DNA from: Pseudobutyrivibrio sp. UBA3626 | GTDB taxonomy: Bacteria; Bacillota; Clostridia; Lachnospirales; Lachnospiraceae | NCBI GenBank assembly: GCA_002373675.1 | Contig: DFLF01000017.1 | Location: 62,001 to 126,000, forward strand | DNA length: 64,000 bases | Direction: 5' to 3' | In this document: positions 1 to 7,721 of the stretch, piece after piece | Layout of the letters: every line of letters begins with the position of its first letter | How positions within the stretch are numbered: the first letter of the stretch is position 1 | Made by a program: the position numbers and the translations under genes | Notes under the pieces: generated by a model | Seen by the model: only the letters and a program-made list of their open reading frames with translations | Told to the model about the DNA's origin: nothing | The model's database searches: none

Positions 1-66
1 GGCAAGATACGCATTTTGTATATACAAAATGCACTTGTTAGGGGAAGCCCCCTAAAACCCCTATAA
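1..66 (+). other. Candidate oriT-like region at the left edge
   Basis: CAAGATACGCA (3-13) is followed by a perfect 22-bp palindrome (11-32, arms GCATTTTGTAT) and a TTAGGGG/CCCCTAA hairpin (38-55) running into ACCCCTATAAC. The same order, CAGGATACGCA, then a TTAGGG/CCCTAA hairpin, then ACCCCTTTAAC, occurs at 58,974-59,072 beside the relaxase region. The complement of CAGGATA resembles the RP4-type nic consensus (ATCCTG) of MOBP relaxases. The function is inferred. The cognate relaxase for this copy would lie left of the window. Confidence 0.4.
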
Positions 67-162
67 CTTCGGACAGCATGGCCGAAGTTAGACCTATTTA
101 ACTTCGGTCACGGTGTCCGAAGTTAAAACGCATAAAAAAACTTCGGACAATTAGTCCGAAGT
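65..162. repeat. Cluster of three TTCGG palindromes
   Basis: Three imperfect inverted repeats of the form AACTTCGGACAC-N-GTGTCCGAAGTT lie at 65-89, 100-124 and 139-163. Perfect 25-bp copies occur at 975-999 and 4,316-4,340. The third copy is followed on the minus strand by seven Ts and probably also ends the Fic gene transcript. A family of small mobile palindromes or protein-binding sites is possible. Confidence 0.7.
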
Positions 163-163
163 C
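134..163 (-). terminator. Intrinsic terminator after the Fic gene
   Basis: On the minus strand ACTTCGGAC, a 5-nt loop and GTCCGAAGT are followed by seven Ts. It lies 26 bases past the stop codon of the Fic gene, which reads the same way. Confidence 0.65.
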
Positions 164-188
164 ACAATATATATGCTTATACTATTAT

Positions 189-929
189 TTATATAGATTT
201 ATTTTTATTATTAGAATCAAACAATATATTATCAATTTTTATATTATATTCTTCCATCTTATTAAGCTCAATACCGATTAATTTATCAAATAAAGATGCC
301 AAACCCTCAATATTATAATCAGCCAAATAATTCATATATTCAGCTCGATCTTCTAATGGAATAACAAACATTGGAAAATTATTATCTAAAGCAAATTTAT
401 TTAACAAAATCCGACCTGTTCTTCCATTTCCATCCACAAATGGATGTATTCTTTCATATCTAATATGAAACTCAGCAAGATTAGTGAAAAAATCATTACC
501 CTTAAATGAAGTATATAATAATTCATTTATTAATCTTGGAACATCCGAAGCGTTTGGTGGAATATGTTCTGCTCCTTTTATAAAGACTTGAGATGTTCTA
601 TATCCAGATGCTTCATTAATATTTTTGTTTACCAATATTCCAAGATCACAAATATAAGACGAATCTACATCCTTTTCTATGTTTACAAACATATAGTTTA
701 TTGCATATTTAAGATTAATGGCTTCATATAATTCTCTTGGCTTAATATTTTTAAGCGGAACATTCGACGAAGTATCAAAAACTATTTGATATGTGTCATA
801 ATACGACAATGTACTACCCTCAATTGCATTAGAATTGTATATACTTCGTGTGACATAGCTTTCAAAATAGTCTTTATTATTATATATAGCATTTATATAT
901 TTTTCCTTATCTAACAAAATATCATACAT
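189..929 (-). CDS. Fic-domain protein, probable AMPylase with built-in inhibitory motif
   Basis: 246 aa. The Fic catalytic motif HPFVDGNGRTGR is complete at about residues 162-173, with the essential His162. Fic proteins transfer AMP (or other nucleotides) to target protein hydroxyls. An S-x-x-x-E-G motif at residues 33-38 matches the N-terminal inhibitory helix of class II Fic proteins, so the enzyme is probably self-repressed and no separate antitoxin is needed. The ATG at 929 follows AGGA at 8-nt spacing. It is the last gene before the left-edge palindrome cluster. Its role on the element (regulation, stress or addiction) is unknown. Confidence 0.88.
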   Translation of the reverse strand: MYDILLDKEKYINAIYNNKDYFESYVTRSIYNSNAIEGSTLSYYDTYQIVFDTSSNVPLKNIKPRELYEAINLKYAINYMFVNIEKDVDSSYICDLGILVNKNINEASGYRTSQVFIKGAEHIPPNASDVPRLINELLYTSFKGNDFFTNLAEFHIRYERIHPFVDGNGRTGRILLNKFALDNNFPMFVIPLEDRAEYMNYLADYNIEGLASLFDKLIGIELNKMEEYNIKIDNILFDSNNKNKSI

Positions 930-974
930 ATATTTATTCCTCGTCTTTAATTTGAGTTTTTAGCTGCTTTATTT

Positions 975-999
975 AACTTCGGACACCGTGTCCGAAGTT
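975..999. repeat. Perfect TTCGG palindrome, intergenic copy
   Basis: Arms AACTTCGGACAC and GTGTCCGAAGTT flank a single central C. It lies between the HipA-like gene and the Fic gene and is identical to the copy inside the primase gene (4,316-4,340). No T-run follows on either strand, so a simple terminator role is unlikely here. Confidence 0.75.
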
Positions 1000-1028
1000 A
1001 TAATGCTGGTTCTACACAAATACTATAA

Positions 1029-2144
1029 TTATATTTTAGGAGAATAATATATAGGTTCAATTAAATCTTTAATTCTTTCAATTCTATTATTAACGTATTC
1101 TCCATAGTTATAAGCAGATAAATCAAGCTCTACTATCCTATCCAATAAATACTGATCTTTTTCCAATACTTCCAAACAAGCTTTCTCTGAAGAAATATGT
1201 CTACCCAAATAATGATAAGGTTGACATATCTCATTACCTGTTCCTTCGAAAGCATGATCAAAATCATATATCGGAGATAGCTTCAACGCTCCTAAATCAA
1301 CACCATTATAGTTATATATTACACCCCAATTTCTTGGGTGCCTATCAATATTTCCAACAAGATAATCACCAACAACCATGCACTCCAGGCTTTCTCGATA
1401 CAACAAATTTAAGTAATAGGAGAATGACTCATCTTTATTCATTAAATAAATAGAATAATAATCAGCTTTTACCATATTAAAGGTTTCATTTGTAAAACAT
1501 TTACATACAGAAACCTCTGTATCATTAAATACATCTTTTGAATATTTAACAACATAATCACCGAATATTTTATGTAAAATGTCAGAAGCCTCTGTTTCTT
1601 TTGTAACACCATCATTACCACTATCAGCCTTTAATAAGTAAAAATCATTACCCTGTCTCTTCCATGCTTTAGCTGCCTTGCCATCAGTATTAATATCCGG
1701 AGAAATACTTTCTCTGTTAATTGTAAAACCCTTTCCTGTAAGTGGCAACTCAAATACGGCATTATCCAGACTATTCTGAAATAAATTTACATCTTCCCAT
1801 TTCAATGCTTCATCTTTATCCTTGACCCAAAAACAGTCATTAAGAGACACACAACGTGTTGTTAAGCCAATATTAGCTCTTTCGCTTAGTGCCGGTGTAT
1901 TATCATATTCATAAAATGCCAAGATTTCTTTCGCATATTTTCGATCTAAAGGTATTATTCTTTCACTACACCAACAGTTGAAATTAACAATATTGTTTGC
2001 TCTATCATCAATATCATCACTTTCTTCCACGTAAATATCCATTGGTAAGATATTATTATTATTTATAACTACTTTTCCACCACTATTGATAGAAAAAGCC
2101 AAATCATTTTTATAATAGACTTCGTATGTCTTACCTTTTAACAT
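1029..2144 (-). CDS. HipA-like protein kinase, stand-alone
   Basis: 371 aa from the ATG at 2,144, chosen because GGAGC sits 7-9 nt upstream; an in-frame ATG at 2,183 lacks a ribosome site. The C-terminal half carries a kinase-type catalytic loop with NIDRHPRNWG (about residues 265-274) and a metal-binding DFD motif (about 294-296), as in the HipA C-terminal domain. HipA proteins phosphorylate targets such as glutamyl-tRNA synthetase and are usually paired with HipB. No HipB-like HTH partner is adjacent, and the N-terminal part is not recognisable. It may be an orphan kinase serving the element. Confidence 0.72.
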   Translation of the reverse strand: MLKGKTYEVYYKNDLAFSINSGGKVVINNNNILPMDIYVEESDDIDDRANNIVNFNCWCSERIIPLDRKYAKEILAFYEYDNTPALSERANIGLTTRCVSLNDCFWVKDKDEALKWEDVNLFQNSLDNAVFELPLTGKGFTINRESISPDINTDGKAAKAWKRQGNDFYLLKADSGNDGVTKETEASDILHKIFGDYVVKYSKDVFNDTEVSVCKCFTNETFNMVKADYYSIYLMNKDESFSYYLNLLYRESLECMVVGDYLVGNIDRHPRNWGVIYNYNGVDLGALKLSPIYDFDHAFEGTGNEICQPYHYLGRHISSEKACLEVLEKDQYLLDRIVELDLSAYNYGEYVNNRIERIKDLIEPIYYSPKI

Positions 2145-2366
2145 AACAAGCTCCTTTTTCCTAAATAATTCAATATATCTCATTAGTTATTATTATAATA
2201 TCATATGATTTTAATCATATTCAATCAAATATTCTTATGTGTTCACACCTCGTATATGCCTTAATAAGCGATTTCAATACTACGTCCCTATAATTTATAG
2301 CCTTTTAAACTAAACTGCCGTTATAAAGGCTATATAGACGCTTTACAGTATTTCATAAATAAAATA

Positions 2367-3425
2367 CTATCGACTTTTTGAACGTGCAAATAAATTTACA
2401 TTATCAAGGATTTCATAATTATCAATAGATTCATCATTAGAAATCGAATTAGCACCAAATATAACCGTCTCATTAAAACTAACATCATCAAAATCATCTG
2501 CTATTAATACAATATCTTCTCTACTGTAGGCAATTTCTACCTTTTCTTTTGCTTCTTCGAAACTTTCAGCTTCAACCACAACAATTTTTTTAAGGGTTTC
2601 TGTAATTTCCACAGCATATTTTTTATCTTCGTCAGAATTGTTCATCATTACAGTCGCCGGGGCATCACCTGCATAAGCTTTAATTGTTCTCGAATCAGAC
2701 ATACCAAGCTTATCAGACAATTCTCCATAATGATCAGGTTCCTTATTTGTATCTTTTGAATCAAAAATATTTTTATCATAGACCACTGTGCTGCGGTATA
2801 CTTTTGCGATGCCATGAATTTTAGCTTTGCCATGAATTTTAGCTTTGCCATAAATTTCAGCATCTCCATAAATTTCGGCATCACCCCAAACTAATGCATC
2901 ATCATAAACTTTAGCATTATCATACACCTTAACTTCTTCACAAACCAATGCCTTGCCAAAAACATTAGCTTTATCATAAATATTGACATTATCACAAATT
3001 TTAGCATTATCGCCAATCTGAGCGTCACCATAAACTCTAGCCTTACCGGAAATATTAGCATTACCTCGAACCTCGGCATGACCCGAAATATCAGCTCCTT
3101 CTCGGACATTAGCATTATCATAAACTTGAGCGTTGCCAAAAACATTGGCATCATCCAAAATGCGAGCATCATTATAAACTTTGGCATTATCGAAAACTTC
3201 AGCATAATCACAAATCATAGCATTGTCATAAACTCTAGCATTACCATAAACCATAGCTTCAGCCGCAACCCAACAATCGCCTGTTTGTGAAAGATTTTCT
3301 TCAGACTCTACCCAACCACCTAATATACCACTTGCAATGCTTCTTATTTGATGAAGTGTTACATCTTTGGATCTCGATTTATCAAAATATTGCATTGTCT
3401 TACCTGTAAATTCGTATTTATTCAT
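2367..3425 (-). CDS. Left-handed beta-helix repeat protein fused to a DpnD/PcfM-like domain
   Basis: 352 aa. Residues about 50-210 are a run of roughly 25 hexapeptide-type repeats (pattern A-x-V-x-x-x or N-A-x-V-Y-D), typical of a left-handed parallel beta helix. Residues about 265-320 look like the small DpnD/PcfM domain (ETLKKIVVVEAESFEEA, ending IVLIADDFDDVSF), found on conjugative elements. The two parts are joined by a charged linker. GAGAGGAG precedes the ATG at 3,425. No catalytic histidine of the acyltransferase hexapeptide families is obvious, so a structural or binding role is more likely. The function is unknown. Confidence 0.75.
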   Translation of the reverse strand: MNKYEFTGKTMQYFDKSRSKDVTLHQIRSIASGILGGWVESEENLSQTGDCWVAAEAMVYGNARVYDNAMICDYAEVFDNAKVYNDARILDDANVFGNAQVYDNANVREGADISGHAEVRGNANISGKARVYGDAQIGDNAKICDNVNIYDKANVFGKALVCEEVKVYDNAKVYDDALVWGDAEIYGDAEIYGKAKIHGKAKIHGIAKVYRSTVVYDKNIFDSKDTNKEPDHYGELSDKLGMSDSRTIKAYAGDAPATVMMNNSDEDKKYAVEITETLKKIVVVEAESFEEAKEKVEIAYSREDIVLIADDFDDVSFNETVIFGANSISNDESIDNYEILDNVNLFARSKSR

Positions 3426-3527
3426 GTTTTACTCCTCTCTCTATAAATTATGTATGCGTCTTTATGATTTTTTCATATTAACTATCTTCATTTCGTATCT
3501 CCTTTCATCAATTTAAACAAATGTGAG

Positions 3528-3550
3528 TTTAAGTGCAATTTTAAGTGCAA
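3528..3550. repeat. Tandem TTTAAGTGCAA repeats
   Basis: Two copies of TTTAAGTGCAA start 12 bp apart, in the gap upstream of the beta-helix gene. Related TTGCAC sequences appear twice at 15,475-15,498, just upstream of parA. They could be binding sites for one of the element's HTH or Par proteins; this is a weak inference. Confidence 0.35.
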
Positions 3551-3631
3551 GTAGAAAAATACAGTTAAAAGAAAAAATGAATATTTTTAGAAAAAGAAAA
3601 ACGACTATCTCACTTTATTAGTCTTTACTTG

Positions 3632-4663
3632 TTATTCAGAATATACTTTGATGTCATTTGAATAAATAAAACAATCAAAATAATCCAGGGAATTATCTTC
3701 CCTTAATTTTAATAGAAGATCGTTATAATCTTTAACCTCCTTTGTTAGAGGTTCCAATATGTTATCAATATACATTCTATAACAATTATTCTTATATCTA
3801 TTATAAATACTGTCTGATGCTTTAAGTCCTGCTTCATCCATATCAAGATGTAAATATAAAGTTGCTATGTCATATTCATTAACATAAGTATCTATCGCAC
3901 CATAACAATTTGTTCCGCCCATAGCAAGACCATTAAAATCTTTTATATAATCATAGTCTACAATTTCATTCCACATAGTTATATAACTCATCATATCAAT
4001 AACAGATTCAAATATATGGACTACTCCATTTTCTGAATTATGAAGACTTACACCATAGTGATCTTTATCAGAGCCTTTACAATCACCTCTATATGCTTTA
4101 TCATGATAAGAATTAGTGCCATGCTTTGCAGCATATTTAAGATTACTATCTTTATCATATCCTAAAAATACAAGATTATGATGCTCTATGTCTTCATACA
4201 AAAGTTTGTTATCAACAAAATATTGAACAACATCCTGTGATATACCTCTCGTCTTTATCAAATAAGCAAAGGCTCTTTTATAGTCATTATTTTTTTCTGG
4301 AAGCTCAATACCACTAACTTCGGACACCGTGTCCGAAGTTTTATTAGTTGTATTTATAGTTTGAATTTCTTTTCTTTCAAAATCAAGATTCTGAAATTCT
4401 AAAAGAAATTCTATGCAGGACGGAACATCATCATATCCGCAATACTCAAGCATAAAATCTATAACAGTTCCACCAGTAGCTCCTTTATTGCTCTTTCCGG
4501 AGAATCTATAAAAGGTTTTATCATTATAAATTCTTATAGAATCCATTTCTTTCAAAGAATAATAATGACCTATACGAGTTACACTAAACCCAAAATATTG
4601 GCACACGTCTGTAAATGATACATTTATAGCGTTTTCTCTGTCATATTGTGTATATCTATTCAT
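3632..4663 (-). CDS. DUF3991/TOPRIM-type DNA primase-like protein
   Basis: 343 aa from the ATG at 4,663, which has GGAGT just upstream; the earlier ATG at 4,699 has no ribosome site. The N-terminal 90 residues resemble the zinc-finger-like DUF3991 region of plasmid and ICE primases (DVCQYFGFSV, then KGATGGTVIDFM). The central and C-terminal part resembles a TOPRIM fold, with GLAMGGTNCYGA and LHLDMDEAGLKA supplying the acidic metal site. It probably makes primers during replication or after transfer of the element. A perfect 25-bp TTCGG palindrome (4,316-4,340) is in frame in the linker and adds about 8 residues. Confidence 0.75.
   Translation of the reverse strand: MNRYTQYDRENAINVSFTDVCQYFGFSVTRIGHYYSLKEMDSIRIYNDKTFYRFSGKSNKGATGGTVIDFMLEYCGYDDVPSCIEFLLEFQNLDFERKEIQTINTTNKTSDTVSEVSGIELPEKNNDYKRAFAYLIKTRGISQDVVQYFVDNKLLYEDIEHHNLVFLGYDKDSNLKYAAKHGTNSYHDKAYRGDCKGSDKDHYGVSLHNSENGVVHIFESVIDMMSYITMWNEIVDYDYIKDFNGLAMGGTNCYGAIDTYVNEYDIATLYLHLDMDEAGLKASDSIYNRYKNNCYRMYIDNILEPLTKEVKDYNDLLLKLREDNSLDYFDCFIYSNDIKVYSE
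4316..4340. repeat. Perfect TTCGG palindrome inside the primase coding region
   Basis: Identical to the intergenic copy at 975-999. It is translated as part of a Thr/Ser-rich linker (TSDTVSEVS) between the zinc-finger-like and TOPRIM-like parts, a place where an insertion would be tolerated. Confidence 0.75.
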
Positions 4664-4708
4664 GTGATACTCCTTAATTTCTAAATTTATATACAACATT
4701 TATGTATT

Positions 4709-5785
4709 CTACGATGTGTTTATAGTTTCAAAAAACTTAAAAAAATCATTAGAATAGTGTCTTTCTTCAAAATTTTTAAAAGAATTAGAATTACTATTTT
4801 TTGTTTTATTTGTTATCGTTTTTTTATTGATATACTTATGCGAATTTAACAATGATATCTTTATAAGATTATCAGAAACAACTTCGCAATTGGATAAATA
4901 ATCTATTACCTGAATAAAATTTGATTTATCCAATGATGCTAACAAATTCATAACAGTATCCTTAGAATAAACATTTTGGTTAATTCTATAGATTTCTTTG
5001 TACGACAAAAGTTCTGATATATCCAAAAGCTCCTGGTAAACTTTAAAAACATTTTCAATTAGTTCAAAAAAATCTTCATCGGGTTCTTCCCTAATATTTT
5101 TATAATAATTAAATATATATTCCTTAATATTTAATATTCCTTCGGGGGTCTGTGTGACCACCCCAGGGGGGTCTGTGTGAACCCGGGTCTGTGTGACCAC
5201 CCCTATATCTTGGGTGGTCTGTGTGACTACACTAGATGTTGTGGTTTGAGTATTTTTATCTGTAGAGGGGTGTTCTGTGTGACTACCCCCTATATCTTGG
5301 GTGGTCTGTGTGACTACACTAGATGTTGTGGTTTGTTCATTTTCCTGAGCAATATCATCATTATCGTTTTCGTCAATTTCCAGAGACTCAGGAGTGATAG
5401 ATATATACTCTTTTGGAAGATCTGTATCTTTAATATTACCTAACTCAACATTTTTTATCATAATACTGTCGTTAGGTTCAGAATAGATAACATACCTATT
5501 ACTACCCTTTCCCTCTAAACAAGAATATTTAATAATGAGACCGGCAATCATTAGCTCTTTGATTGCTCTTTTAACAGTTGCTGACGAGATTCCGCATTTT
5601 TCTGCTATTTTTTTATAAGATGGAAAACAAATGTTATCAGAATCAGCACATCGGCATAAATACATATATAGACATTTAGCATGACAACTAATATCGAGAT
5701 CAAAAATCATGTCATAAGTATAAAAGAAATTCTTTCTAGTTTTATCTATTTCAATAGTATCTCTAATTATTTCGTTTTTATTCAT
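4709..5785 (-). CDS. Putative replication initiator with winged-helix N-terminus and in-gene iterons
   Basis: 358 aa. Residues about 20-100 form an HTH domain of the kind found at the start of Firmicutes plasmid/phage initiators (DISCHAKCLYMYLCR, then CGISSATVKRAIKELM). The middle is a low-complexity Thr/Gln/Val linker made by repeated DNA (5,149-5,335), and the C-terminus is basic. Known Gram-positive theta initiators (RepA_N group) carry the origin within the central part of rep, and the repeats here fit that arrangement. It sits directly upstream of the primase gene, with the same orientation. Whether the protein drives replication is inferred. Confidence 0.6.
   Translation of the reverse strand: MNKNEIIRDTIEIDKTRKNFFYTYDMIFDLDISCHAKCLYMYLCRCADSDNICFPSYKKIAEKCGISSATVKRAIKELMIAGLIIKYSCLEGKGSNRYVIYSEPNDSIMIKNVELGNIKDTDLPKEYISITPESLEIDENDNDDIAQENEQTTTSSVVTQTTQDIGGSHTEHPSTDKNTQTTTSSVVTQTTQDIGVVTQTRVHTDPPGVVTQTPEGILNIKEYIFNYYKNIREEPDEDFFELIENVFKVYQELLDISELLSYKEIYRINQNVYSKDTVMNLLASLDKSNFIQVIDYLSNCEVVSDNLIKISLLNSHKYINKKTITNKTKNSNSNSFKNFEERHYSNDFFKFFETINTS
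5149..5335. repeat. Iteron-like repeats inside the initiator gene (candidate origin)
   Basis: Six copies of TCTGTGTGA begin at 5,149, 5,172, 5,188, 5,218, 5,274 and 5,305, each in a G/C-rich context. Two of them are part of a perfect 49-bp direct repeat (5,200-5,248 and 5,287-5,335) offset by 87 bp, a multiple of three. The GC-rich block stands out from the AT-rich surroundings. Confidence 0.65.
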
Positions 5786-5835
5786 ATATGTACCTCTCCT
5801 AATTATATGGATTTACGAATAATAAAATCATAAAC

Positions 5836-6072
5836 CTAAATACTCCGTTTATCTAAGTTCTTCTTTTCTAAATCTGTTAATTGAATTGGTAAAATGCTCA
5901 ATATAGTGCCATATTTCTTTACTAATTCCTTCTCCTGATCTAGTGTCTGCGGTGGTAATGTCTTTTTTTTACCGTTTTGAAAACAATAGACTAGTGCATC
6001 GACAAAAGATGCGTTATTTTTTTCATAGACAGTTTCCATCACATCCAAGTGTTTATCATTCATTCCATTCAT
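5836..6072 (-). CDS. Hypothetical protein, 78 aa
   Basis: No recognised family. It is a small, mixed-charge soluble protein with a Lys-rich middle (GKKKTLPP) and a C-terminus rich in Leu and Lys. The ATG at 6,072 follows AAGGAG at a good distance, and the gene lies between the adenine methyltransferase and the replication initiator in the same direction. The ribosome site and codon use support it as real. No function can be assigned. Confidence 0.6.
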   Translation of the reverse strand: MNGMNDKHLDVMETVYEKNNASFVDALVYCFQNGKKKTLPPQTLDQEKELVKKYGTILSILPIQLTDLEKKNLDKRSI

Positions 6073-6133
6073 AATTAGCTCCTTTTTTACAATAATATTA
6101 ATAATGCGCCTCTTTAATTCTTATTTTTCCTAT

Positions 6134-6274
6134 TCATTTTATTATTTGAAACATCTCGCCCATCGCACTCATTCTATAATCCAAACCATAATCTTTAATA
6201 AATTTACCTCGCGCTAATAAATCACCTCTCTTGATTGTTAAAACATGATCTACATGATTAGTTAGTACCAGCAC
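6134..6274 (-). CDS. Possible 46-aa protein overlapping the end of the methyltransferase gene
   Basis: An open frame from GTG 6,274 to TGA 6,134 overlaps the methyltransferase stop by 17 bp. The C-terminal 30 residues read like a folded peptide (RGDLLARGKFIKDYGLDYR, then MSAMGEMFQIIK). No good ribosome site is visible, so translation would depend on coupling to the upstream gene. Confidence 0.35.
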   Translation of the reverse strand: MLVLTNHVDHVLTIKRGDLLARGKFIKDYGLDYRMSAMGEMFQIIK

Positions 6275-6692
6275 CCCTAAATATTACAATCATGCTTGAA
6301 AAAGGAGCTGCATTTTTTGACTCTCCAAATTTTAGTCTTCCCTTTACGAACCTAATTTCTGCTCGCTGATAAATAAAATCATGAAAATATCTTGTATCCG
6401 TTCTGCTTGGAATTAGCATTACTACTAAAGTATTTTCTTCTTTTGTCGAGTAAAAAGCTTTTTCCACCCATTTACCAATTTGGCTGTAAGGCGGATTGCA
6501 AAATACTCTACACCCCCCCCATTTTTGTGTAAGACCATCTTGATGCATAGTATAATACTTATTACATTTATGATTTTCATCTGTTGCACAAGGATCTAAA
6601 TCAAATTTGAATTCACTATTTAATTCATCAAAAAGTTCTTGAGGTGTTGCGTATTCGTCACTATTACTTGAAAACATTACTTGGGTATTCAT
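6258..6692 (-). CDS. Phage-type DNA N6-adenine methyltransferase
   Basis: 144 aa, the usual short length of the phage Dam-like family (Pfam DNA N-6-adenine-methyltransferase). Diagnostic features are EYATPQELFDEL near the start, FDLDPCAT, and the catalytic NPPY motif in CNPPYSQIGKW. It transfers methyl from SAM to adenine and probably protects the element from host restriction. The ATG at 6,692 is preferred: AGGAG lies 8 nt upstream, and the in-frame GTG at 6,701 overlaps that ribosome site. It is solitary, with no cognate endonuclease next to it. Confidence 0.87.
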   Translation of the reverse strand: MNTQVMFSSNSDEYATPQELFDELNSEFKFDLDPCATDENHKCNKYYTMHQDGLTQKWGGCRVFCNPPYSQIGKWVEKAFYSTKEENTLVVMLIPSRTDTRYFHDFIYQRAEIRFVKGRLKFGESKNAAPFSSMIVIFRGAGTN

Positions 6693-6755
6693 TATTTTCA
6701 CTCCTTTCTCCCTTGTATAAATACTTCCATATTTAAAATAAATAGGATGTAATTT

Positions 6756-7160
6756 TTATGTCTCATCCTTATCTGTATACACATAACAATCTTTTACAAC
6801 ATAGAACGGTCCAGTATAACATCTTATTGATGCCACATAGTTGTTCTTACCATTTTCATCAAAAACTTTAGGGAGCAGATCAATATCTTTTTCTATTACT
6901 TCTCCATCTTCATCTTTATAAGTTATAGAACCGATATCGGTTGATTGTACTACCGTTTCGTAAACATATTCCTGCTCTTTAACATCTGGCTTTGCGAACT
7001 TAAAAATAACCACAGGAAATAAAGCAAGTAAACCAGCTAACACAAAGAATATTCTTGAAAGCACATACACTTTGTCATAATATCGTAACTGCCCCAATAT
7101 AATTGAAATAACAAAAAAAACAACTGACCCTAAGAAATAACAAAATAAATTAACTTCCAT
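6756..7160 (-). CDS. Membrane protein with two TM segments and a soluble C-terminal domain
   Basis: 134 aa from the ATG at 7,160, which has GGAGG upstream. Two hydrophobic helices (about residues 5-25 and 33-55) are followed by a roughly 75-residue domain ending in YTGPFYVVKDCYVY. The upstream frame-shifted gene at 7,195-7,666 encodes a paralog with the same layout (YFGPLYTFRDCYVYGN). The family is not recognised. The pair probably arose by tandem duplication. Confidence 0.6.
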   Translation of the reverse strand: MEVNLFCYFLGSVVFFVISIILGQLRYYDKVYVLSRIFFVLAGLLALFPVVIFKFAKPDVKEQEYVYETVVQSTDIGSITYKDEDGEVIEKDIDLLPKVFDENGKNNYVASIRCYTGPFYVVKDCYVYTDKDET

Positions 7161-7194
7161 ACTTTCACCTCCAACTTTTTTTGGCAAGCCTTTT

Positions 7195-7666
7195 TCAAAA
7201 TCCTTGTTGAGTTTTATTTCCATAGACATAGCAATCGCGAAAAGTGTATAATGGTCCGAAGTAACATTTTAACCTTGCGACATAATCAGTATCACTATTT
7301 TCATCATAGGCTTTAGGCATTCTGCTTATTTTCACTTCGATTGTTTTTTTCCCATCTGAATAAGTAATTCCATCGTTATCATCTGGGTCTTCAAGCTGTT
7401 TTAAAAAAAATAGCTGCGTCGTGATATTGTTCAGTACGGGCAATTGTTTTGTAAGTTTCTTCTTTTTCGTTAATATTCGGTTTTCCATAACGAAAAACAG
7501 CAAACCCCAGTCCTAATACGGCAACCATTAAGATTGTCAATGTAATAGTGGTAATATTCGAAAAACGAAATAGTTTAGGATTTGCGTCGCAAAATAGCCG
7601 AATACCAATTATGATCGTCAAGATAGCAATAAATAACGTTAATGCTGTGTCTAAACTAAATTCCAT
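7195..7666 (-). pseudogene. Frame-shifted paralog of the adjacent membrane protein
   Basis: The first frame (ATG 7,666) gives two TM helices and a linker, then stops after an 8-T run on the coding strand at about 7,404-7,411. The second frame resumes the homology to the neighbouring gene (DGKKTIEVKISRMPKAYDEN, ending DCYVYGNK) down to TGA 7,195. Removing one T from the run restores one continuous frame. This could be a decayed gene, a sequencing error in a homopolymer, or a gene expressed by transcriptional slippage. Confidence 0.7.
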
Positions 7667-7702
7667 ATGATTTTCTCCTTATATCTATAGTAAAGTGCTG
7701 TT
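7664..7702 (-). repeat. Duplicated gene leader, copy 1
   Basis: A leader of about 40 bp including the ribosome site (AAGGAGAAAATCATATG) precedes the frame-shifted membrane gene. It is repeated with a 2-bp difference at 9,216-9,256, in front of the cytosine methyltransferase gene. Confidence 0.75.
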
Positions 7703-7721
7703 TATTCGAACCACAAAGCAT

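Noticed and set aside
1029..2144. HipBA toxin-antitoxin pair
   Set aside because: No HipB-like HTH gene flanks the HipA-like kinase.
2800..3290. Long open frames in other phases within the beta-helix gene
   Set aside because: They come from the 18-bp periodic coding repeats and lack ribosome sites.
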